A stretch of 64,000 nucleotides of DNA. Source: Strigamia acuminata. Lineage: Eukaryota > Arthropoda > Chilopoda > Geophilomorpha > Linotaeniidae. Below the pieces are notes generated by a model. The model was given only the letters and a program-made list of their open reading frames with translations. It had not been told where the DNA came from and searched no databases. Shown piece after piece: positions 11,179 to 22,524 of this stretch; within the stretch, counting starts at the first letter, position 1; each line of letters begins with the position of its first letter. The position numbers and the translations under genes were made by a program. The stretch spans positions 496,001-560,000 of the forward strand of contig OX442321.1 of assembly GCA_949358305.1 (NCBI GenBank), in the 5' to 3' direction.

Positions 11179-11219
11179 GTTGTAGCGCGCCATTAGATGA
11201 AAATTGCGCCAATAAATCA
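11179..11219 (+). other. Possible upstream collagen exon (ectodomain segment)
   Basis: A short frame reads CSAPLDENCANKS and ends with one extra G at a consensus donor, CAG|gtaagt. The first sure collagen exon at 19837 needs exactly one preceding G to complete a Gly codon, and the join would read ...NKS-GPPGPPG. The upstream edge (after tccag at 11174-11178) is uncertain. The evidence is phase and donor quality only, with an 8.6-kb intron implied. Confidence 0.3.
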
Positions 11220-11587
11220 GGTAAGTCAAGGAAGGTGATTTCCCATGATGCATTCACTCACCTCCTAAAACAAGACATCTTGACTCACGTTGCAGAATGC
11301 CAACAATCCCCGAGCAAAACTCCAAACATATATTTCACAACCAGCACAAATTTAATTTAGAAACAAACCGCCATTTTTTACACTTTTTTAAATTTATTTT
11401 TATTTTTTTAAATTTAAATTTTAAGTACCGCTTGCCAAACTTTTTTTATCGCCTCGTTTCCATTCTTAAACCACAAACAAATCATTCCGAGGCACCACAG
11501 ACAAGGCATTCAGTGCTAAAGACCCAATTCGTTCCAACATCGCACGCAATGAATTCCTTAGGCCCAAACATTCTTCATTGAGAAAAC

Positions 11588-11618
<31 letters not shown>

Positions 11619-14100
11619 GGGAGATCACTTTGGATGACCGGATCGATTGGAGGACCCTACCCAGAATACATCAAACCACTCAAACTTGACTAATGCATCG
11701 TTATAGATTTGTTCTACCCGCAAAATAAGATGAGGATGGCAAAAGCAAAAGCAAAGCAACTCGAAACGACGCATGCGCAGTCACGTTCCTTCTCCATCTG
11801 TCCCAACAGACCACATTTCATCCACTTTTTTCTCCAAATAAACATTTTCCTCGAGCCAGATTGACACGAGAGAAGGAGAGAAAAAAAAGAGAGAATAAGA
11901 GCGAGGGGCTGGTCGGCCATTTTGAAATCGGGTTTAATCATCCCTGGAGAGGTGCTGGTGATGATCCCACCAACTGAACAAGAAAGAGGAGATTGCGGCC
12001 AGCCAATGAAGAGATAGACTAATGGGTCCATGGAGGAAAGAAAGGGAAGTGTTAGCTGTTAGGTCGCTTTAATTATATCGACGACGACCTCTACTGAAAA
12101 AGTGGCGAATCAATCACTGGCTGGAGAGAAGAGACGAGCACATCACGCGCAAAGGTCAACTCGTGTTCATTAAGAGACCGAACCAATCGAACAAATGGAC
12201 CGCAATGGAAATAAAACCGAGAAAAAAAAAGAAAAAAAAAAACCCAACTAAGCTTATAGTGAATTTAAAAATATTTTAAAAATGGCCGCGGTTGAATATT
12301 CATAGTTTGTTCAATCAATTGTATCGAGCGCAACATTTGCATTTGCGCGCGGATCAATTTAGCGCGCGAGAAAACACGGGGAAAAAAATGTTTTGACTCG
12401 CATTTAGCCTCGAATGAATAATTGATGAGACGACTCACTCGCCGAGACGCACAAATATGATCGTCAAGAATGCGCGGCGCCGATTTTGAACGCGAGCAAT
12501 TTCGTCAAACGCTGTTGTTCGGCGCTCCATCATTAGTTTTAAGCCGCAATTAATGAGACGGGGATTTGAGTCGAGGGGGAATGAGAGATGCTCACACATC
12601 ATATTACCTTCACACTCACTTAGGGACTCATTAGAGTGACATTTGTAGCATCAAATCTCGCACCAAATTACCTCAAAGTGGAACGACGACTCGAACAAAT
12701 CAATGGAACAACAACAACAACTTCGTGGAACTCATCAGTGAATTAAACGGAACGAAAAAAAAATAAAATTTAACTTCAATTCGGACAAATTGGATGAAAC
12801 CCCACGAGATCAAAGCGAGAAAATACGAGATTTGCACGTCACAAAACACCATTTATGGACGTGCTGTTAATTTTGCAGCCATAAAACGTGGATGTCGTAA
12901 AGCTTTTAAAGAGAGCCCCTCCAATAAAACAATATCATTCTGGATGATTGCTCGCTTTATGACGTTGGTGCGGCCATTTTGGAAGCCATTTTGGAGGACT
13001 TTGTAGACGAAAACAGGAAACTGCTCGTGTTTAAATTGAGTCAACACTTGTGTCATTAAAAAAATATTCGAGTGGTGTATACTATGTTTCAATCCAAACA
13101 AAGTCCCAACAAGAGAGTTATTGATAAAATGTGAAATTAATCCTCGAAATTAATTAGCACGAGTGGCTACAACATTTCACAACGTGACTCTTGTCCATCG
13201 TTTCAATTTTGAAATTTTTTCTCAAATATTTCAATTTTTATTTTTTATTTTAAAAAAAAGAAGAATTTATTGATGAAATTTTTCTTGTTGCCGAATCGAC
13301 CATCGCGCTCGGAGAAAAAGCACTGATTACACACAAAGAGAAGTTTAACATCCCGTTGTCATGACAACCAATCTTCGTACAGAGCATCATCGGATCCAAT
13401 TTCTTATTTCTTGCTTGTTTTTCTGTTCCTTCCTTCAGAATAATTGTTCGCGGTAGCGCTTTGAACATGAGAAACAGCAAACACGAGCAAAACAAACACG
13501 AGAAATCGAGAGATAAAATGACTCCTTATTTTGACGTTTAGTCGAATTACATTTGTCACAGCTAATCGTTGATTGGAGTTGAATGAGCGTAAAACGAACG
13601 CAATGCGAGTGCAATGCGAGCGAGTAGGGCTTTTGTGGGCGCAGAGCGGCGCCGTCTGGTCCATGCACAGGCGCCCGATACAAATTTCTCGTGACGTCAT
13701 TTATTGATAACCTTTGCGTGGAAGTGTGGTGGGACTCGTGGAAGGAAGGGAATTATTGGGAGGAGTTTTATTTACGTTTCGAGTGTAAAGTGTCAAGTGA
13801 TGTTAAATCGTGAGTGAAAGGATGGCGGCTAAATTGCTCGAATGTGTGCGATATGGCGTTGTATACACGTTACGCTGCTAAATTGGGAAAATATCGAATG
13901 TCATCGACATCCTTGGCCGACATTCAAAATGTGTAAACGAACTCGTTGTGCGATTTCAACTAAATTTCATTTCAAAAATATTGAGAAAAATTGAACCATA
14001 TGTTACATTTCTTGTTTGTCTTCGCTAATTTCTTTTCCAGCTTTACATTTGTATTTTTTTTTGGGATCACGCAGATTCAGCCATTTTGTTTTTCTCTTAA
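11220..14100. other. AT-rich non-coding DNA, possible first intron of the collagen gene
   Basis: No coding feature is supported. A 33-bp A tract lies at 11581-11613. Short frames such as those near 11297, 12794 and 13404 have no recognisable domains and no flanking splice logic. Confidence 0.5.
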
Positions 14101-14104
14101 TAAT

Positions 14105-14530
14105 TTAATTTTCCATTTAAAAATTGCACTTTATTTAAAAATGTCAATTATCCATTTAAAAATATCAGTTTTCCATTTAAAAATATCAATTTTCCATTTA
14201 AACATAAATTTTCCATTTAAAAATGTGAATTATCCATTTAAAAATTGCACGTTATTTAAAAATGTCAATTATCCATTTAAAAATATCAGTTTTCCATTTA
14301 AAAATATCAATTTTCCATTTAAAAATTCCATTCAAAAATTTCACTTTTTCTCTCCAAAATTCCAAAATTCCCACGAAAATTTCACTTTTCCGCCCCAAAA
14401 TTCCAAAATTCCCACGAACATTTCAGTTTTCCTCTTAAAAATTCCCCAATTGCCACAAAATTTCAGTTTCTCTCTTAAAAATTCCAAAATTGTCCCAAAT
14501 ATTGCAGCTTTCCCCCTAAAAAAAATTCAC
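14105..14530. repeat. AT-rich minisatellite, two unit types
   Basis: Up to 14330 the array repeats a roughly 21-bp unit of the form TTTCCATTTAAAAATATCAA with drift. It then passes into a longer unit built on AAAATTCCCACGAAAATTTC. The 188-residue open frame across it is a by-product of the repeat. Confidence 0.85.
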
Positions 14531-15860
14531 TTTTCCAATAAAACTGCGCAATTTTAATTGCAAACGTCGCAGAGAGAGAAATGCCCTCGCACTCCCACCT
14601 AAACCCCGGCTAAGCTAAGCCAGCAAACTCTATTTAGTATTTACCATGCCAACATTTAAGTATGTAACCCGATCCGAAAGGAGTAGATGAAGCCCCTTGT
14701 TCTCTGACCCCACGGTCAACAGGGGGTTTTTGGTGTGAAGAGTCCCACATGTGTGTTTACCCCTAAAGGAAAAAAGGAAAAAAAGAAAAGGGCGGACTGC
14801 AGAAGCGATTGAGAGAATAAAGTTAAAAGGTCTTCGCACGCACGTGCGGACTCGGGTCAAACCTTCCAACCCGTCCCATCCATCCATCCATTCACGACTC
14901 CCTTCAATGCTCTCATTGTCCCCCCCCCCACAATTCCACCTCTAATATAATATGCACAAAACAAAGCCAATCCCATTTCACAACCTTCCCCCACTTTTCC
15001 CACACACCGACCACTTAATTACCCCCACGACCCGACCAAAAAGATAAAACGCCCGATACGCCGCTAAACGGCGACAGCAAAAACTCAAACTCAGACAACG
15101 AGGGCGATTAAAGTGTCACATCGAGTTGCCAACCGAGAAAAAGCTAAACATTTCCATACAATGGATATTTAGGCATCGGCCATGGGTGTTGCGGGTCTTC
15201 GAGGACCCTCCTACCATTGTATTTCGGGTCCCGACCTTCAAATTTCCGCCGTTTTTCATTTTATTCCAATTTTATTAATTTTTCTTTCCAATTTCCATCG
15301 AATTCTCTTTTTTTTCCGTCTCGGACCAACCCCATGCTGATACAACATGTTTTAAATTTCAAAGCGTAAAATGTTCTCACGAAATTGCAATTTCCACCCC
15401 TTCCCCCCCCCCTCCCCACCCCCATGCACACTCTCGCAAATATTTTGTCATGAAACATCTCAACTGCGAATAAAAATGCGGAAATAATTCATAAACAAAG
15501 AAATGCAACGAGGAACTAGACCAAACCACTAAATACCAAATCCACGTCAATAAACAAACAAATGTTTATCTAACGTTCCAAAATCCACCGCCAGGTGATA
15601 AATCTGGCAAGGTGAAGGTGAAATTCCTCATCCCCCTCTCTTCGAAAATAAGCCTATTTTAATTTGTAGCCAGTTCAGATGTTTAGTTGACGAGACACAG
15701 ACAACTTGTTCCTGTCGACTCGCTGCCAACGTCTCATTTGTCTCCCGCCCGACCAAACCCCCCAATTAACACTAATTCCCACAAACCCCTTCTCAAGGGC
15801 CCCGATACATTTAAAAAAAAAATTATTTTATTATTTTATTTAAAAAAAAAAAAACAATTC
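14531..15860. other. Non-coding DNA
   Basis: C-rich runs lie near 14920 and 15400. I see no gene, RNA or mobile element that can be supported. Confidence 0.5.
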
Positions 15861-15864
15861 TCTT

Positions 15865-16250
15865 AATTATCGTCGGATTTCCTCAGGTACACTCGAGCCC
15901 CCCATCGCGCCCACCAGGGGCCCCGAGTGCAAGGTCCATATAAGGTAGACGCTGCGGGAGGGTGGGATAATGAACCGCGCAGCCATCTTATCCCAGATGA
16001 CACTGCGATCCACATAAACTGGAAACAGTTATTTGATTCGCCCAAGTGGTGTGGGTGCGGGGTTGCGCCACAATTCACGTGAGTGCCGAGACATTTGTCC
16101 GTTCCCTCATCGCGTCGGGACCCCGCGGGTGCCGGGCGATGTCAACGGCGACTGCGCGCACTCGGGCCGGGCGCGGGCGCGGTCCCGTCCGAGTAATTTG
16201 GCAATAAATAGCAATAATGACAATTTCGCGTCTCATCTCCCACGTTGAGA
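15865..16250. promoter_or_regulatory. CpG-dense island in AT-rich surroundings
   Basis: This stretch is much richer in G, C and CpG than the kilobases on either side, especially 16095-16195. It contains CCACCAGGGGCC (near 15908), close to the CTCF core, and a CATATAAGG box. No confident exon is found, although 15886-15946 is flanked by a tcag and a gtagac. It could be a promoter or insulator, or the remnant of a GC-rich insertion. Confidence 0.35.
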
Positions 16251-16840
16251 ATTCGGATCGAGCAAAGGGGTCACCAACATTGTAGGATGTGTATTATGTT
16301 TGTAGGAAGTGGACTTGGTGTTCACACGGCCCCAACCAATGGCTAATGAGGATGCTCATCACAAATACCTTCTTCTTCTCGCAACTTGTAATTAGATATA
16401 TATGGCAAGTGTTTGTTCATCGCGCACCTGTTCTCTTCCGTTCCGTTCTCGTTGGTTTTGCCTTTTAAATTCGAGTTGCTCGCTCGCTAATTGGATAAAC
16501 ATGGTGGATGGATGGTTAATGTGGAACAATTGTGGTTTGCTGAACTCTTTTTTCGTCTTTCTTTTGGATTGTTTCCTATTTTTGGGAGTGTCTGGAAATA
16601 AACCAAGGATTTTTGTTTTCTGCTTTTTTCGTAGAAAAGTGTCTCGTGTAATCGTTAAGAGGAAATGTGTAATTGAGACAGCGCTTGATAAGTTGCGAGA
16701 TGAGATGAGATGGTGTGTGCGCAACTTTTTCAGGAATTTATCTGTGGGTGGAATTTTAATTTTTTTAAATTAATTTTTTTGGCCAAACTCGTTTTGTTTA
16801 TTCGAAATGAATTTCCGACGAGTTTTTATCACTTTTTGAA
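16251..16840. other. Non-coding DNA
   Basis: A 123-residue frame on the plus strand (16402-16773) is hydrophobic and low in complexity, with no domain. Nothing else is supported. Confidence 0.5.
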
Positions 16841-16980
16841 CGATTTTCATGAAATTTTGACCGATTTTTATGAAATTTTGGCCGATTTTTATGAAATTTT
16901 GACCGATTTTTATGAAATTTTGACCGATTTTTATGAAATTTTGACCGATTTTTATGAAATTTCGACCGATTTTTATGACA
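16841..16980. repeat. 21-bp minisatellite, about 6.7 copies
   Basis: Tandem copies of CGATTTTTATGAAATTTTGAC are nearly identical, which implies recent amplification or homogenisation. The unit is a multiple of three, which creates repeat-coded open frames on both strands. These are not genes. Confidence 0.93.
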
Positions 16981-18087
16981 TTTAAAAGAATTTTCATGCA
17001 AAATTAAAAAAAAAAATTTTCTTTAAATTATGAAATTTTAAGTTTAATTTTTAAACTAAAAAAAAATTTCTCAGAAAATCAAAATTAAATTAAGCCACAA
17101 ACCTGACGACACCTGGCGATACCCAAACTAAGTTACAACTGCACTTAAATCCCAAAACTATAAAAATAAAATTCCAAACCCGCAAAAAAAAAAAAAAAAA
17201 AAAAACCCAAAAAGTGTCAAGTGCAAAACTAAAAACACAAGTGTAAAAATGCATTAAATAAATTAAAAAAAAAAAAAAGAAAAGAAAAAAAGAAAATGTC
17301 CAAACACACGAGTCAAGCACTTGGCCCAAATCCAAGCTAACAACTCAACTCGGATGACAAGCACTTTTTCATTCTCACTAACCCTTTCAACACCCCCACA
17401 CATCCATTCATGGTCACTCATAATACAGGAAAAAATAAACAGAAATTCTATATAAACAAACTTGTTACTCATGACAGAATAACTCGTCACAAAATACCCA
17501 AGGCAATCCACTTTTATCCCCCTCGGTTCTCTCTCTCTCTCCTTTTTCCTCTCTCTTCCTTCGCGTTCGGTTATATCATTAACCCACCCTAACATTCTTC
17601 AACTATTTTTTTCCGCCGAAAAAATGTTCCCTTTTAACATGCAACCCTGTGGTTAAATCAACCGGAGAAAATGTTTCAATCGAGGCTGCAATTATTATCA
17701 AATAGTTTAAACTTCACTTCTTCTATTGTCACGAAGCAGTGCCATCTATGAATCGTAAAAGCAAATTAATGTCTCTACATTTATTTCACATCTTTCAGTC
17801 AATTTTAAGCAGCTTTTAAATTTTTAAACTCAATTTTAACAATCATTATTCATTTTTGGCATTATTCAGTCAATTTTCAGCTTTATGTGGTCAATTCTGA
17901 CCATTTTAGCCATTTTTAGCCCCTTGAAGTCAATTTGTAGCATTACTTAGTGCTCACTTAAGAAAATAAGCCCTAAAATGACATGTCCACATATAATGCG
18001 AACTGTTAATCTCATTTTTCCAAGAGTGTCTATTTGCTTACGCCAAAGTCTAATACAGAGTATTACACCAAATTCTCTCATAGCAAC
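16981..18087. other. Non-coding DNA
   Basis: A-rich tracts and a CT-rich run (17527-17566). Nothing else is supported. Confidence 0.5.
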
Positions 18088-18192
18088 GCTAGCTGCATTC
18101 AAAAACTAAAATATTTTGTGTTTTACTTCAATTTTAAACCAAAAATAACATCATTTCCTGTTTAAAATACACTTAAACTAAAATTGTTATTC
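18088..18192. mobile_element. Truncated copy of the CACTA-like MITE
   Basis: From CTAGCTGCATTC onward this matches the element at 58103-58248 for about 100 bp with few changes. An 18-base internal segment and the right terminal inverted repeat are missing. It is a degraded or deleted copy. Confidence 0.8.
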
Positions 18193-19836
18193 TTCCACAA
18201 ACTCCACGACACGCAATTTACTATAATAGAGAGTTTGCGGTTGCCAATTGTTCCTTATAATTATGAGTTACAAGCTCATAATTATAAAAATGGACTTATA
18301 ACATAACGTAACTCCTCAACTTTTACACTAAACTATACGGTAGTTAGTTGTAAGTCTTATTTCCCTTTAAAAAAGTTTGTAATCCAGATTGGCACGAGCT
18401 AACTTTGAATTCTTGCAGTGATTGTGTATCCCAAACAATATCAATAGCATCCGGAGGCATCGATTTTTAATCATTCTCCATGACTCAACTCATGTAAAAA
18501 TTACTTCCCTTCTATAAATTTAATCACATTTTCATAAACTAAAAGCCTTTTCATCATCTTTGAACTCGATAATCGAATTCCATTCCTCACAATATTAAAA
18601 AAAAAAAAAAAGAAAAAAAATTCTTATCAAACCACAAATTTGTGGAATTACAACATTAAGTTGACAAAAGGGCAGAGACCCAAGTCCCCCAACTCAATCA
18701 ATCGATAGGGTCCTTTTCCCCAGTTCCAGACACAATTAATCCTCAATTTATTATCCCCATCATAACAAATTTTACGACTCATTATTTCCGATTCCTATGG
18801 AATTAAAAAAAGAAAGAAAAGAAAGGAAGAAAAACCGTTTTCCAGAACGAGATTTAAAATGTATTATCACGAGATATTTGAAGCGATAAAGGACTCATTA
18901 AATACAGTGAGCAAGACAAGAGTTGTTTATCACTGTAACCTATCCCCAATTTACCTGTCTCCACATCCAGAGGGGGCCTCGCTTCCCCCCTGCTAACAAA
19001 TATCTACACCATCTTACAACAAAATATCTTAATAATTAAAAAATGCCCATAGAAATAATTACTTATTACGACACTCTTTCATCTTGATAAATAGCTCACA
19101 TATATTCCAATCACTAATGTAAAATCGTAAATTACAGCCACTCAAGGGTGGCCCCACACAAAATTGCTGTCTTTGTGTGTTCATAGATCCATTTCTATAT
19201 TTCAGGGGCCTTGGATCGAAATAATTTGTTACTGGTTGGTAGTAACTACTATCTCTTTAATTTTCAGTCCGTTCAGTGTTTTGAAATATCAATTCTGACA
19301 TTCTCCTTCCTATAACATTTCTGGCAGGAATTTGCCACTGATTTTCCTTGTTTCTTGGGCAAAAGGAATCAGTGTAGAACAAATACCAGTAGTACAGAGT
19401 TGCACACACATGAGTGCAAGCTTTTCCCAAACTAAAAAGTATAAATATATCTTTAATATTTTTATATTTATCAAGTATTATTTTTTATAACTTACCCAGC
19501 TGGACACTCACAAGATGCATCACAAGATGCATCAGCCCAACAACATTGAACTTTGAATGAACACAATTTGATTTCACTCAAAAATGCTAATCTCATTAAA
19601 TCTGGGCGACGCCATTTTGAATTTACTTGTCAAAAGCAAAAGCCGAGAGAAAGTAATTTAGAGACGGCTCCAGTTGTTTTTGTTTTTGTTTCTGTTGGTT
19701 TATGGGCTTGTTTTTTGCACACTGCTGCTTTTCATAAAGTGCAAAAACCAAAAAGATGGATTGTTTATTGACTTAAAAAGTTTTCAGAACACAATTTTTT
19801 CTTTAATTAATTAATTTTCTTTCTTTCTTTCATTAG
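18193..19836. other. Non-coding DNA before the first sure collagen exon
   Basis: AT-rich with no coding signal. A tandem GATGCATCACAA duplication lies near 19515. The stretch ends with a polypyrimidine tract and the acceptor at 19835-19836. Confidence 0.5.
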
Positions 19837-22493
19837 GCCCTCCAGGTCCTCCAGGTAAAAGAGGAAAACGAGGCAAAAAAGGAGATCCAGGACAAACTGG
19901 GCCCATGGTAAGTGCTTTTCTTTATTTCATTCATTATAAGGGGAAGACGAAGAAATGAAGCCAAGTTTGGCGTAATTAAGGAAGCAAACTGTGTCTTAGA
20001 AACAGTTGCGCCGCGCTCTCTCTCGCTCCATTGATTCCCTACACGCTTTAATTAAATGCTCACTAAATGGCTCTTGACTGTCATCTAATGACGTAAATTC
20101 CAACTACAGCACTACAACTCCTTCCCTTAATTAATCTTATTATTGCAGGGACCGATAGGACCACCAGGAAAGAATGGATTTCCGGTGAGAAATAAATTTA
20201 ACAAAATATAATACATTTCATTCGATATGAATACAATTGTCAAATTCATCAAATTCAGGGTCCCATAGGTCTGGATGGACCGAAAGGAGAACCAGTGAGT
20301 AAAAGCCAATTTAAAAATAATTAAATAACATCCGCTCTATTTGACTTTATAGGGAAAGCCAGGGGACAAAGGAGAAAAGGTAGAAATACACAACTAATAT
20401 TGAGCCAAATAAACCTCCTTCCGTCTAATTTTCGTGGTACATGAGCTGACGACTGAGTAGTCTGACGCTCTGAGCACCCACTCGAGCTGCTGACAGAGGA
20501 TCAAAATACTCGCGCAGTTAACGCATGCAACACTGTTATTTATGCGTTACGTTCTTGCTAGAAATGAGACAGACAAACGTCCAACTACGATTCTGATTCT
20601 CTGCTGGTCCCGTCTCATAAAAACAGACAGAATAGTGCTATTTCGCGAGGTTTTGGACGCCCCCTAGATCCAGTCAAAACTATATATCACTCGTTATACA
20701 CAAAAAATCAAAAAAGAATGGTTGCATCGTGGATTGCCATATTTTCCTTTTTTTGAAGTGACATATAACGGTGATTCCCAGACCCTGGTCAATATTAGAC
20801 ATCAAATCCAAAAATATTTCAAAATGTACTACCCGCACCCATGTGTATTGGGCCGCTTGCATTTTTTGATGTTAAAAAAAATAAAATCGTAAAATTCGAA
20901 CCCTAAAAAATGTTTTTAATCAAAATAAATAAATGCAACTTATAGAACAAACATTGGGTTTTATTTTTTAAAAAAATAAAAATTTTAACTTAAATGGGCC
21001 AAAAGTTATGGCCATTTGAATTTGCGCCACTTGGCACAAGTGTATTGGGCCACGAACACAAGACAGGATCGCATTACAATTAAATTGTGCTAGATGTGAA
21101 GTCCTGTAGTTGATCGTCCTAGGTTCAATCAAAAGAAGACAATTCGTCTTTTGAAGATTGGATGCACCTAATATACACTTGGTTACCAAGAAAACAAGAA
21201 TAAACATGTAGTGTTATTCGCTCTCCCTACTACGCGAGAAAAATGCAGAAGAAAATTGAATTCTATCGGAAGATTTATGATATTGACAGATTGAAGGGGG
21301 AATCCTTTCCCCTCACTCAGTACAATTTAAAACAAGCACTTATGATAAGCGGCTCCATAAAGATTAACTCTTAAGGAGGTTTATTTGCTCCTACTTAAAT
21401 AAATAACAACTGATCCATATCCTATATTCCTTAAAAGGGTGACCCAGGAAGTCCTGGCATGGACGTCCATGCAACTGTCAAAGTAAGTGCGCACAACTAA
21501 AATTAAGCACAAGATAAACAACGCCAACAACGCCAGCCAGCATTTATTCATCCGTTGACATTGACACATTTAATCTTTTCATTTTTGTCGTTTTATTCCT
21601 AATTAATTCGCTTTAACACTCGAATGTAATCTGCAGGGCTCAAAGCGGTCGATAACTAGTCTTACAGGAGGCACTTTAGGGTATGCGGAAGTCATCGCCA
21701 TCAAGGTTAGTTAGTCACTAGTAACGGTGGACTAGTCACTAGTGCGGTTGTTTTTCGTGCGGACAACCACGTCCATCCATCCAGCTTTTGTATCCCCAGT
21801 CAATGTCCATGTCGGTCCACCTTGTGACTAACCATAAGACTAAAAGCCCTAAATGTGTTTGTTTACCTTCATTTCGTGTGTCATTTGTGTTGTGCGTTTT
21901 CATCTCAATACCTACTAATTAATTTCATTCGTTTCATTCATTCATTCCTTGTGTACGTGTGCTTGATTAACACCTCTCCCAACCCATGTGCTGTTGCAGG
22001 GTTTAGCTGAAATTGGGATAACTGTAGATACGGAAGAACTAATACTCCTCAAAGTAAGTTAAGTCAACAACTGCTTACAAACTAATGCATTAACCCTAGT
22101 CAATTTCCTATAAATCTTGCATCTCGGCTCTGTCAAATACGCGCACAAACTTATCTCTGCTCAAATAAACTCAACGCCCTTCCAAGTGGCGCCATCGTGT
22201 GTCCAATATCAACAACTCAACAGAGAATTTGTATTACATTTCAAATGTACGAATCTTGAACACATTTGTTTTGCAGAGATTTCTTTGTGATTGCGTAAAT
22301 GTTTTCTTCTAAAATTCTCAATTTTGTTGATAAATAATCTCAAATCTAATGATTAATGACACTGCTCAATAGGGCGAACCTGGTGAACCAGGACCTCCAG
22401 GTCCTCCAGGACCAATGGGACCAACTGGTCAACCTGGATATGATGGAAGAACAGGTCTGCCCGGAGAGCCAGTGAGTCCCAACACTAAACAAA

Positions 22494-22524
<31 letters not shown>

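Noticed and set aside
13991-14557. 188-residue open frame on the plus strand
   Set aside because: It is read entirely from an AT-rich tandem repeat, mostly Phe, Asn, Lys and Ile in periodic order. It has no domain or splice context.
16402-16773. 123-residue hydrophobic frame
   Set aside because: No family resemblance, no exon signals, low complexity and T-rich coding. It is likely chance.
16710-17001. Periodic frames on both strands (FYEILTD- and KFHKNRS-type repeats)
   Set aside because: The 21-bp minisatellite unit is a multiple of three, so several frames stay open without coding function.
20640-21070. Segments with repeated TGTATTGGGCC words in a collagen intron
   Set aside because: They hint at a decayed repeat, but I could not define termini or a target duplication.
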